Shown here one piece after another: positions 31,696-39,068 of a stretch of 39,068 nucleotides of DNA (positions within the stretch are counted from its first letter, which is position 1; each line of letters begins with the position of its first letter). The notes under the pieces were generated by a model. It was not told the origin of the DNA. It worked only from the letters and a program-made list of their open reading frames with translations, and did no database searches. Origin of the DNA: Opitutaceae bacterium (GTDB lineage Bacteria; Verrucomicrobiota; Verrucomicrobiia; Opitutales; Opitutaceae). The position numbers were made by a program, and so were the translations under genes. The stretch is taken from NCBI GenBank assembly GCA_028280945.1, contig JANQKV010000052.1:1-39068 (forward strand). The letters run 5' to 3'.

Positions 31696-34002
31696 TTAAG
31701 TTTGTGCCACCCAACCTTCCGGCCAATGGGTGCCGGGGACCGGGCGCCACAGGATATCGCCGTCGATGCGCGGCTTGTGATGGCGGTATTCGGCGGTCAG
31801 GCGGAGACGATTGCGCAACAGGTCGGGAAGATCCTCACCGTAAAAGTAGGTGTGGTTGCCCGCGGCGGAAACGACCATGAACTCGGTGTCGGTGCCTTCA
31901 ATGAGCTCCAACAGGCCAGCGGTGTTTTCCAGATCAAGATCGATAGCTTCCTGGAGTCGCTGTTCGTGGGCGGCGCGTTCGTTGTCGTCGTCCGTTTCAA
32001 GGTAGCCATAAACCGTCGCGCACCACGTGCACACGTTGCGCAGACCGACAACCCAATGCTGGAAGGCCTGGATGCGATCCCGCAGGTCACCGAACACGCG
32101 GATGGCGGTGGCATCCCGGTCGGCTTCCATCGATGCGATGGTGCCGGCGAGTTTTTCGAGCAGGGCGCGCACCCGCGGCAGGACTTCGGTATCCATGTCA
32201 CGGCCCATTTTGTCGCCTTGTTCCCGGGTGATCAGATCGAAGAGCACGTCCTTGCCCAGGTCGTTCACCCCCGGGTTGTTGTGTTGGAAGCACCCATGCT
32301 TTTCGTAATAGCGGCGCTCGTGCTGGGGAATGGCCTCGATGTCGGGCACAAAAGGTCGATCCCACGTGCGCTGCCAGCAATAGCCGAAGGCGCTGTAGAG
32401 ACCCACCAGGGGCTGCCAAATGATGGCAGCTTCGAACTCCGACCAAGCGGCGTCCAATTTCGCGGCATGCGCCGGTCCGACCAGGTCGGTGGCAAAGCTC
32501 AGCAGGATGTCATCGATTGACTCCCCGGATAGGAACTGGGCGGCTTGAATGGCCACGGGATTGGGCCAGAACGGCGTGGCCTCGGCATGGGCCAGGCCTC
32601 CAAAGCAACTCACCCGGTTGGCGCCGATATCACGCAGGGCGGAAATCTTTCGATGGAGCATGCGGGGGAACGGCAGTCCCAGCAGAGGTTCGTGATTCAT
32701 CAGGCCGCACCCGGAGTAGTTCAGCACGGGGTCAACGTCGGCGGATTGGGAGGCGGCCAGCGCGGGGGCTTCGGTCTCATCCATCGTGGTGTGCAGGAGT
32801 GAGCCCGCCACGCCCATGTTCTCGGGGTATTTGGGATGTGGATACGGCAGCGAGTAGCCCTTGACCAGCATGGACGGCCCTTCCCAGGTGAGGTGTCCAC
32901 CCAGGCCGGCCTTGATGGTGTCGTGTTCCATTTTGAAGGGCTCCAGGCGAAGGATCACGTCGAAGTCCGGGTTCTTTTTCGCCGCGGCCTGCTGCAGGTT
33001 GTCCATGTAAGCCACGATTGATTTACCAGCGGCCTGCGCGATTTTTTCATGGTTGCGCCACTCGCGGATCATGTAGGGGCCGCCGTTGCGGCCGACGTAG
33101 AGTGAGGAGGTGTGTTCAAACCCGGCCCCGCTGTCGTTCGACCAGACCGATAGATAGGACAGCTCGGGCACGGCATCCATCAGCTTCTCCATCACTTCGC
33201 GGTAGTGCCTTTGTGTAACGGGATGGTCCTGGGCAAGGCAGTAGCGGGGCAGGCGGGAACGGAAAGGGTGGTCTACCCGGGCGCCGCGCAGGGTGGGGTA
33301 TTTGACAAAAAACTTCTCCGGCATGTTGCGGGGTTCGAACATCAGCAGTCCGGGCTTCAGTCCGTAGCGCTTGGCCAAACCAGCGAGGTGTTTCAGACGG
33401 TTGAGATTTGCCTCGAGGTAGTGCTCCGGCCAAAGCCCTTCGGTAAGCTTGCTGTTCACGAAGTGGTTGAAACCCGCGCAGTAAGTATAGAACTGAGGGT
33501 AAAATTCCGATTCGATCGATTCTTCGTAAGGGAAGTGGGCCTGCAGGGAATTCACTTCGCAGTGGGTGAATCCTGTCTCCGCCAGCTTGCGCACGTAAGC
33601 TTCATCCTCAAAACCGCGGGCGGACCGCCAGTATTGGGTCAGGCAGGCGTCGTAATGGGGGCGGTGGAACGAGAAGGAAGCGGGCAACAACACTCCCTTG
33701 GACAATTGTTCACGGGCGGTTGAGGGGAGACCTTGCTCGAGCAAGTTCAAACCTGTGAACAGGAAACTCCCCTGACTGGCAATCAGCTCACCGGTGCCGT
33801 CCGCCTTCTGGCGCAGCCAGATCCATGGCTTTTGGGCGGGAGCAGCATCGGGCTGGATCCAGTCCTGCTCTGCGAGGGCGATGTTAAAACCCGGTCCTGG
33901 CTGGTCGGATGCAAAGACCGGGGCCGACGTGCGATCGGCGAGCACGGCGGCAGCTTGTTGTTCGGCTAGGGTGGCCGTGGCGGGAATGGTGATTTGATTC
34001 AT
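31696..34002 (-). CDS. Alpha-glucuronidase-like TIM-barrel glycosidase of uncertain specificity
   Basis: ATG at 34002 gives 768 residues; a TTG at 34011 overlapping the GH51 stop is the alternative. The N-terminal domain (about 1-110, ending 'IASQGSFLFTGLNLLEQGLP') resembles the small alpha/beta domain that precedes the barrel in GH67/GH115/GH20-type enzymes. The middle (about 130-480) looks like a TIM barrel, with 'AETGFTHCEVNSLQAHFPYE', 'KPGLLMFEPRNMPEKFF', 'LSYLSVWSNDSGAGFEHTSS', 'VILRLEPF' and 'GGHLTWEGPSMLVKG'. The C-terminal third is helical. No signal peptide is seen. It forms a two-gene operon with GH51. An alpha-glucuronidase role fits the sugar set of the region but is inference; I cannot place it in a GH family by eye. 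Confidence 0.55.
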   Translation of the reverse strand: MNQITIPATATLAEQQAAAVLADRTSAPVFASDQPGPGFNIALAEQDWIQPDAAPAQKPWIWLRQKADGTGELIASQGSFLFTGLNLLEQGLPSTAREQLSKGVLLPASFSFHRPHYDACLTQYWRSARGFEDEAYVRKLAETGFTHCEVNSLQAHFPYEESIESEFYPQFYTYCAGFNHFVNSKLTEGLWPEHYLEANLNRLKHLAGLAKRYGLKPGLLMFEPRNMPEKFFVKYPTLRGARVDHPFRSRLPRYCLAQDHPVTQRHYREVMEKLMDAVPELSYLSVWSNDSGAGFEHTSSLYVGRNGGPYMIREWRNHEKIAQAAGKSIVAYMDNLQQAAAKKNPDFDVILRLEPFKMEHDTIKAGLGGHLTWEGPSMLVKGYSLPYPHPKYPENMGVAGSLLHTTMDETEAPALAASQSADVDPVLNYSGCGLMNHEPLLGLPFPRMLHRKISALRDIGANRVSCFGGLAHAEATPFWPNPVAIQAAQFLSGESIDDILLSFATDLVGPAHAAKLDAAWSEFEAAIIWQPLVGLYSAFGYCWQRTWDRPFVPDIEAIPQHERRYYEKHGCFQHNNPGVNDLGKDVLFDLITREQGDKMGRDMDTEVLPRVRALLEKLAGTIASMEADRDATAIRVFGDLRDRIQAFQHWVVGLRNVCTWCATVYGYLETDDDNERAAHEQRLQEAIDLDLENTAGLLELIEGTDTEFMVVSAAGNHTYFYGEDLPDLLRNRLRLTAEYRHHKPRIDGDILWRPVPGTHWPEGWVAQT

Positions 34003-34007
34003 GGTCT

Positions 34008-35519
34008 TCAAGAAAGGGTGAGCAGGGCGACGGACTTGGCCGGCAGCTCAAATGCCAAGGCGCCGTCGGAGTCGACTTGAGGATCAGGGACCATTGCAGG
34101 TGTCACCTGGTCGGGCTGATCGAACGTATTGTGAGCGTCGCACTCGCCGGCGGTCAGGACACGTGCCCGACACGTCTTGTCGACCGGGGAGAATCCGGGA
34201 ATTTTGATCGCCAGCGAACGAGGGCTCCCGGGATCGAAGTTGATCAGGGAGAGGTTGAGTGAACCGTCGGTCGAGCGGGAAGCCGACACGTCGACGGCCG
34301 GCAGCGATTGGCCGGCGTGGGTGTATTGAGGAAGTGGTGACAAGTCGACAGGCAGGAAGGTGGCATCCTGATGCACCTTCAGCATTTCAAACACATGATA
34401 GGTGGGCGTGCGCAGGATGCGCGGTCCATCGGTCAGAATCATGGCCTGCAAGACGTTCACGGTTTGGGCGATGTTGGCCATGCGCACCCGCGCCCGATGG
34501 CGATGAAAGATGTGCAGGTGCTGGGCGGCGACCAGCGCATCACGCAGCGTGTTCTGCTGGTAAAGAAAGCGCGGATTGGTGCCGGCTTCGGCATTATACC
34601 AAGTGCCCCATTCGTCCACGATCAGGGCGACGCGCCTGGCGGGATCGAACTCATCCATGATGGCACTGTGGCGAACGATGAGTTCGTCCATGTGCCTGGC
34701 TCGATTGAACATGCCGAACCAGTCGGCTTCACCGAAACCCGTGGCATCCCCCTTGTCCTGCCAGTCGCCGGTTGGGAGGCAGTAGTAGTGCAGGGAGAGA
34801 CCGTCCATGTGTTCCGCCGCCCTATCCATCAGCACCTCTGTCCAGCGAAAATCGTCGGCGTTGGGGCCGCAGGCGATCCGTTGGATGCGGTTTTCCGGAT
34901 CGTGGTGCCGCACGTAGGTTTGGTAGCGGCGGTATTCGTCAGCGTAGTATTCGGGACGCATGTGCCCGCCGCATACCCAGTTCTCGTTGCCGACGCCAAA
35001 GAAACGAACCCGCCAGGGATCCCGGCGTCCGTGGGAACGGCGCAGTTGCACCATGGAGGAGTCGACGTTCGCAGTCAGGTATTCGATCCACTCCTGCATT
35101 TCCCGGATGGTGCCGCTGCCGACATTGCCGGCCACGTAAGCGTCGCAGCCCAAGAGCTCCACCAGGTCCATGAACTCATGGGTTCCGAAATGATTGGGTT
35201 CCACCACGCTGCCCCAATGATTGTTGACCATGGGCTTGCGCTGATCAAGCGGCCCCACTCCGTCGCGCCAGTGGTATTCATCCGCAAAACAGCCGCCCGG
35301 CCAACGCAGCACAGGGATGGAGAGCTGTTGCAGGGCTTCGAGGACGTCGTTGCGAATCCCCCGGGTGTTGGGAATTTCGGATCTCTCACCGACCCAGATT
35401 CCTTCGTAGATGCAGCGGCCAAGGTGCTCGGCAAAGTGGCCGTAGAGTTCACGAGGGATTTGTCCGGCTGGTTTTTCGGCTGCGACTTGGAGAGTAACGG
35501 GGGCAGGGGGAGAGGTCAC
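34008..35519 (-). CDS. GH51 alpha-L-arabinofuranosidase
   Basis: This 503-residue protein has the GH51 (beta/alpha)8 barrel and a C-terminal beta-sandwich. The acid/base is E179 in '[15 protein letters not shown]' and the nucleophile E303 in '[12 protein letters not shown]'. '[18 protein letters not shown]' (27-44), '[20 protein letters not shown]' and 'SLHYYCLP' are family landmarks. The length equals that of typical intracellular GH51 enzymes and there is no signal peptide. It removes alpha-L-arabinofuranosyl residues from arabino-oligosaccharides. It leads a two-gene operon and is divergent from an AraC regulator across 113 bp. Confidence 0.95.
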   Translation of the reverse strand: MTSPPAPVTLQVAAEKPAGQIPRELYGHFAEHLGRCIYEGIWVGERSEIPNTRGIRNDVLEALQQLSIPVLRWPGGCFADEYHWRDGVGPLDQRKPMVNNHWGSVVEPNHFGTHEFMDLVELLGCDAYVAGNVGSGTIREMQEWIEYLTANVDSSMVQLRRSHGRRDPWRVRFFGVGNENWVCGGHMRPEYYADEYRRYQTYVRHHDPENRIQRIACGPNADDFRWTEVLMDRAAEHMDGLSLHYYCLPTGDWQDKGDATGFGEADWFGMFNRARHMDELIVRHSAIMDEFDPARRVALIVDEWGTWYNAEAGTNPRFLYQQNTLRDALVAAQHLHIFHRHRARVRMANIAQTVNVLQAMILTDGPRILRTPTYHVFEMLKVHQDATFLPVDLSPLPQYTHAGQSLPAVDVSASRSTDGSLNLSLINFDPGSPRSLAIKIPGFSPVDKTCRARVLTAGECDAHNTFDQPDQVTPAMVPDPQVDSDGALAFELPAKSVALLTLS

Positions 35520-35632
35520 GTCGAGTCAGGGTTTTTTAGAAAAGGCGTCAGCATGCCATAACTTGGGAAGCATCGCTTGGCGGTGGGGGAGATTTAAACT
35601 GGCATATTGGGCGATACTGGCGAAATTGAACC
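35520..35632. promoter_or_regulatory. Divergent control region between GH51 and the AraC gene
   Basis: This 113-bp gap must contain both promoters. ACTGGC occurs at 35598-35603 and 35616-35621 as a direct repeat 18 bp apart, which could be AraC-type half-sites. I see no convincing -35/-10 pair. Confidence 0.3.
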
Positions 35633-36454
35633 ATGCTTAACTCTGAGCCGGTGCAGATCTCGGTGCCTGACGACGGGGTTTATTTCGCCGAGAGTTTTCA
35701 TGCGCGCGACTTCGAGATGCCGCAACGGGCCGACCCGTTTCACAAGATCATCTTCGTGCAGCGCGGTCGGCTGGAGTTGGTGTCCCAGCAGGGTCGCCGT
35801 TCATCGGTTGTGATGGGGCCGGAGCGCACCCTGCTCGCCGTCCCGGCGGGAGTGCGGCATCGTCTGCTGGATCACGAGCCTTCTGTCATTTTGGTGCTGG
35901 CGTTGGGCGACAGGTTCATCCGGCGGGACCGCGATATCTGGGAGATTTGGCAACGCCTGCTGGTGCACCCCGTGGATGGTCGCATGATGCGAAGTGGATT
36001 CGCGGGATGGTGGCGCCGGGCGGTTTTGGAGCAAACCCTGCGGGGGCCCGGTTATGCGGTCACGGTGAGGGCGATGGCGATGCAGGTGTTGGTGGCGGCT
36101 GACCGGCACGTGGCGGACGCGGCGGAGGATCCGACGGAGGAAAGAGTGCGGATGGTGGTGCAACGCATGCAGGAGACATTCTTCGAGAATTGGACGATTG
36201 ATGGCGCGGCCGCGCGGGCAGGGCTTTCTCGACGCCAGTTCACCCTCAGATTCAAGCAGGTTGTGGGAACCACCTTTGTCGATCACCTCACCGGTCTGCG
36301 CCTCGCCCATGCCGAGCGGTTACTGCAGAGTCGAGGGCACAGTGTCACGGGAGCGGCTTTCTCCGCCGGATTTGAAGACCTGTCCCATTTTTACCGGCTC
36401 TTTCGGCAGCGGCATGGCATGCCGCCTCGGAAGTGGCTTGAGAGGAGCACCTGA
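35633..36454 (+). CDS. AraC-family transcriptional regulator
   Basis: This 273-residue protein has an N-terminal cupin sensor ('HKIIFVQRGRLELVSQQGRR', 'LLAVPAGVRHRLLDHEPS') and a C-terminal AraC DNA-binding domain (about 170-270). The latter contains 'WTIDGAAARAGLSRRQFTLRFKQVVG' and 'SVTGAAFSAGFEDLSHFYRLFRQRHGMPPRKW', which match both helix-turn-helices. It is probably an activator of the divergent GH51 operon in response to a sugar. It converges on the GH42-like gene (46-bp gap). Confidence 0.92.
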   Translation: MLNSEPVQISVPDDGVYFAESFHARDFEMPQRADPFHKIIFVQRGRLELVSQQGRRSSVVMGPERTLLAVPAGVRHRLLDHEPSVILVLALGDRFIRRDRDIWEIWQRLLVHPVDGRMMRSGFAGWWRRAVLEQTLRGPGYAVTVRAMAMQVLVAADRHVADAAEDPTEERVRMVVQRMQETFFENWTIDGAAARAGLSRRQFTLRFKQVVGTTFVDHLTGLRLAHAERLLQSRGHSVTGAAFSAGFEDLSHFYRLFRQRHGMPPRKWLERST

Positions 36455-36479
36455 ATCAGTGGTAAATCGGGCGGGGGAG

Positions 36480-36498
36480 CGGCAGAAGCCCGCTGCCG
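36480..36498. terminator. Possible short hairpin between convergent genes
   Basis: CGGCAG (36480-36485) and CTGCCG (36493-36498) can pair around a 7-nt loop in the 46-bp gap between the AraC and GH42-like stops. No T-tract follows on either strand, so it is a weak candidate. Confidence 0.3.
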
Positions 36499-36500
36499 GC

Positions 36501-38684
36501 CTAGCGCAGCAGACACTCGCCCGTGACCCCATCAAACACGGTGGTGGAACGCGGATCCAGGGTGGTTTGGATTACGGGGCCTTCCGGCCACTGCAGCTTT
36601 CGCGGACCTCCGTCAATGGTGTGTGGAATGATCAAACCATCGCCGATCAAGGTGGTCTCAGGATGACTGTTGAATGCGTGGCAACCTGCTCGCAAGGCGA
36701 GGGCGCGAAGGATCGATGAATCCGAGGGAGGAACCACCATGACATGCCAGGTTGCCTTGTCCGTGGATCGACAGACCGCGGCAGGAGAGCCGTCCTGCCA
36801 TCGTGCGATGACAGCGTCCGGGTTGTTCTCAAAAACCGGCAGTTCGACGGATCGGTCCAGCTTGATGGTTTCCTGATGCTCCTCGAAATCGAAAGAGAGC
36901 TCTGCTGATTGAGGGCGGAGAAGTTCGGTCGGGATTCCGGAAACTTCACCGGCCAGTTTGCCCGAGACACAATCCCCGTCGCTCCAACCCGCGAACCCCA
37001 ACATCATCACATGTCGTCCCGCAACCGCGACGCGGTCGCGGATGATCCGCCGGTCATGCTGAGTCAACACGGGAGTGGTTGCGAAAATGATCAGACGGAA
37101 CGGTGCAAGGTCGAGTTCAGCGAGTTCACTGAGGAGTGCTTCATCGAAGGCCAGACCCGTTGCAAGAAGCCCCTGTGCCAGTTCGTCCACCAACTTGGAG
37201 CTGATCGGATTGGCGGCGCTGAACGGGAGTTGGCCGAACTCAGCCGGAGGATGACGATGGCTTACCGTATGGCAAAACGACATGGGATCGTGGACGACCA
37301 GAATATCGGCCGGACGTCGAAAGGGCTGGTTTTGCCTTGCCGCGACGATGTCACGAATAGCCGCGACCTCCTGCTGCAGGCGGGGAGAATCCCACCAGCC
37401 ACAGTTTCCGTAGCGCTCGAATTGGGGAGTTCCGGCGATGGGACCAAAATCATACCACCATTGCCCGCCGCCACGGGTGACGGGTTGAAGCACATTGCGA
37501 CGATGGATCGCGACGTCGTCGTTCAGGTTGCTTTTGAATTCCGGCTCCCAAGGACACCCCACGGCGCTGGTGGCCGTGTCCATTTCGTCCAGCCACAGCT
37601 TCCCGGCCCGACGCACCACGCCAATCAGCCCGCGGGAGCTTCCGGCGCCGCCAAAGGACCGGGCACCGTTGGCGTAAGACTGGGGAGAGCACCAACAATC
37701 GAGGTCAGGTGATTTCAGGGCCGCTTCGACGGCAAGCTGTGCTCCTGCCGCTTCGCGACCAAACAAGCTGTAGAAGTAGCCAAAAAACGCCGCCGTGACG
37801 ATCGGCCTCGGCCAGCTCCGTTTAACCGCCCGACCGAACCCGAGAATGGTGGCGGTGAGCTCTTCGTGGAGGAATTCGAAATAGTCGACCACCTGTCGCT
37901 GGGTCTTGGGATCGCGGAGAACACCATGGGCGGCCTTTTCGCGAGCGGCCGAGTCAGGCGGAATGACGCTGGCCCAAGTTGCGCCGGGACGTCCCCACAC
38001 TCGGGCCAAATCGGTCTCGGTCGCGTAGCGCTTGCGCAGCCACGATCGCCAGGCCTCCGTTGCCGCTGGCCCAGTATCAGGGTCGTGGTGAAGGAATCCA
38101 AACTGATGCCACTCTCCATAAACCCCGTAGGCGACCTGCAGGGCGCACACGGCGTCGCCCGCCCGTGTAGAGGAAAATTGAATACAAAAGTCCTTCAGCC
38201 GGGCATGGGCCCACTCCTGCCAGCGCCGGGAATAAAAACTGGCGCGCAGCGGGCGGAGTCCGTCGCCGACGAGTGGGCGGGGGAGACCCGGTGCGTTGTC
38301 CTCATCGGGGTCGGCATCGGCGTAGCCGACACATTCCGCTCGGTGATCACGGCACCAGGAATCCGTTGGATTGAGGTGCAGTCGCATCATGATTGCCGCG
38401 TCGGGCGCCACGGCGGTTATCCCGTCGACTTGGCGGCAGGCCAGCTCCAGCTCGAGCCCGCCCTCGGCGGTCAACAGGTCGCGAAGCCAAAGGTCCACCT
38501 GGAAGACTCTTATCCCCTGCTGGTAGAACAGAGCCACATTTCGCTGGGGAACCTCCTCCCATGCATAACGGGCGCCGGGACAATCCGAGAGGGCATAGAT
38601 CAGGGGGGGATGGGGGGCGCCGTTGATTAAGAGAGTGGGACGACCAGCTATGGGTTTGACCTCGGCAGAAAGCACTCGGGACAT
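36501..38684 (-). CDS. GH42-like (beta-galactosidase-type) protein
   Basis: This 727-residue protein has a TIM barrel (about 20-430) and a C-terminal alpha/beta domain resembling the class I glutamine-amidotransferase-like trimerisation domain of GH42 ('DILVVHDPMSF', 'LIIFATTPVLTQHDRRIIRD', 'RHVMMLGFAGWSDGD'). A beta region ends the protein. Candidate catalytic residues are E191 in 'YGVYGEWHQFG' and E367 in 'KLWLDEMDTAT', at the usual strand 4 and strand 7 positions. The family normally shows an N-E pair at the acid/base; here it is G-E, so the protein is divergent and its activity uncertain. No signal peptide is seen. It stands alone, with a dyad 28 bp upstream. Confidence 0.65.
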   Translation of the reverse strand: MSRVLSAEVKPIAGRPTLLINGAPHPPLIYALSDCPGARYAWEEVPQRNVALFYQQGIRVFQVDLWLRDLLTAEGGLELELACRQVDGITAVAPDAAIMMRLHLNPTDSWCRDHRAECVGYADADPDEDNAPGLPRPLVGDGLRPLRASFYSRRWQEWAHARLKDFCIQFSSTRAGDAVCALQVAYGVYGEWHQFGFLHHDPDTGPAATEAWRSWLRKRYATETDLARVWGRPGATWASVIPPDSAAREKAAHGVLRDPKTQRQVVDYFEFLHEELTATILGFGRAVKRSWPRPIVTAAFFGYFYSLFGREAAGAQLAVEAALKSPDLDCWCSPQSYANGARSFGGAGSSRGLIGVVRRAGKLWLDEMDTATSAVGCPWEPEFKSNLNDDVAIHRRNVLQPVTRGGGQWWYDFGPIAGTPQFERYGNCGWWDSPRLQQEVAAIRDIVAARQNQPFRRPADILVVHDPMSFCHTVSHRHPPAEFGQLPFSAANPISSKLVDELAQGLLATGLAFDEALLSELAELDLAPFRLIIFATTPVLTQHDRRIIRDRVAVAGRHVMMLGFAGWSDGDCVSGKLAGEVSGIPTELLRPQSAELSFDFEEHQETIKLDRSVELPVFENNPDAVIARWQDGSPAAVCRSTDKATWHVMVVPPSDSSILRALALRAGCHAFNSHPETTLIGDGLIIPHTIDGGPRKLQWPEGPVIQTTLDPRSTTVFDGVTGECLLR

Positions 38685-39068
38685 GCCCTCAAGCTCGGGG
38701 TGTTGCAGGGTTTTAGGGAAGCTGAAAGCCGATGAAAGTTTCGTCTCCCTAAACCGTCATGCCAACGAACACTGTCCCGATTCGATGCTGGAAGGCAGTT
38801 CAGGCGGGGCACTTTTCGGCTCATCGAATGTCTGTGAAGAATACGTGACAAACCCCGTCGTAGATTTTCGAAAGCGTAGCATTCCCCCCTAACCCTCTGG
38901 ACTTAAAGCCCATGGTGAACGATTAATTTCATTAAGTTAACATTCAAAACCGCTGACGCTGATTTCCCGATTTACTGAGCTTTTATTGTTTCCACCTACA
39001 TTGGTGGCGTTGTTCTTTCGAGAGCGAGGTCACTGATCCTCCCCCCCGAATGACCAACCCCCCATTTA
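38685..39068. promoter_or_regulatory. Upstream region of the GH42-like gene, to the window edge
   Basis: This 384-bp stretch has no credible gene. TTTAGGGA (38712-38719) and TCCCTAAA (38746-38753) form a dyad with a 26-bp spacer upstream of the GH42-like start. The part from about 38915 is AT-rich (a run with GTTAAC near 38936) and looks promoter-like. CCACC (38992-38996) and GGTGG (39003-39007) could form a small hairpin. An ATG at 39050 might begin a rightward gene ('MTNPPF'), but only six codons are visible. Confidence 0.5.

Noticed and set aside
38623-38892. Small plus-strand frame of 89 codons near the right end
   Set aside because: It overlaps the 5' end of the GH42-like gene, has no recognisable domain or ribosome-binding site and includes the upstream dyad.
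39050-39068. Start of a rightward gene at the window edge
   Set aside because: Only six codons are visible (MTNPPF), too little to support a gene call; a promoter-like AT-rich stretch upstream makes it possible.
1-39068. tRNA, rRNA, CRISPR arrays, insertion sequences and phage or conjugation genes
   Set aside because: I looked for cloverleaf-like segments, regularly spaced repeats, transposase or integrase motifs and terminal inverted repeats and saw none. The region reads as ordinary chromosomal metabolic DNA.

Overview
The window looks like a chromosomal carbohydrate-utilisation region from a GC-rich, Gram-negative member of the Verrucomicrobiota, most likely Opitutaceae or a close relative. 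Three things suggest this. The TonB-dependent receptor has an 'LSPFEV' segment after its signal peptide and the 'RGANSALFG.GSPGGIVN' plug pattern. One secreted protein ends in two copies of the ~125-residue 'LIRGIGPGL.PFGV..LPDP' repeat that I associate with Opitutaceae-like secreted proteins. PadR regulators are paired with orphan ADOP/MacB-type permeases. Every assignment here comes from reading the sequence; no database search was run.

Layout. (1) 1-1983, minus: the N-terminal part of a TonB-dependent receptor and a LacI-type regulator. (2) 2330-13738, plus: a tight gene series of divergent GH78-type alpha-L-rhamnosidase, PmoA-like (DUF6807) protein, exported class V aminotransferase-like enzyme, Asp-box propeller, large secreted protein of unknown family, GH127 beta-L-arabinofuranosidase and M28 peptidase. 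An exported RidA-like gene (6933-7457) sits inside this series on the opposite strand, with about 20 bp on either side. (3) 17581-13735, minus: Na+/solute symporter, Gfo/Idh/MocA oxidoreductase and mutarotase-like protein. (4) 20105-17814, minus: a phytanoyl-CoA-dioxygenase-like enzyme and a two-bundle ferritin-like protein, with a divergent AraC regulator (20230-21078) and a strong terminator. (5) 27284-21099, minus: two PadR-permease units, each preceded by its own long dyad. (6) 27394-31607, plus: a second propeller plus large-protein pair, paralogous to the one at 7478-10429 but with extra C-terminal domains. (7) 38684-31696: GH42-like protein (minus), AraC regulator (plus), GH51 alpha-L-arabinofuranosidase and alpha-glucuronidase-like protein (both minus).

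How the genes may work together. Recognisable or likely activities release L-rhamnose, alpha- and beta-linked L-arabinofuranose and perhaps galactose and glucuronic acid. Imported sugars would enter through the TonB receptor and the symporter and be oxidised by the Gfo/Idh enzyme. This sugar set fits plant or algal arabinogalactan proteins, hydroxyproline-rich glycoproteins or rhamnogalacturonan side chains. The peptidase, PLP enzyme and RidA-like protein in the same series make a glycoprotein substrate an attractive hypothesis, but it is inference. The most novel element is the duplicated propeller plus large-protein cassette. The large protein looks like an alpha/alpha-toroid plus beta-sandwich enzyme and may be an undescribed carbohydrate-active family.

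No tRNA, rRNA, CRISPR array, insertion sequence or phage gene was seen.
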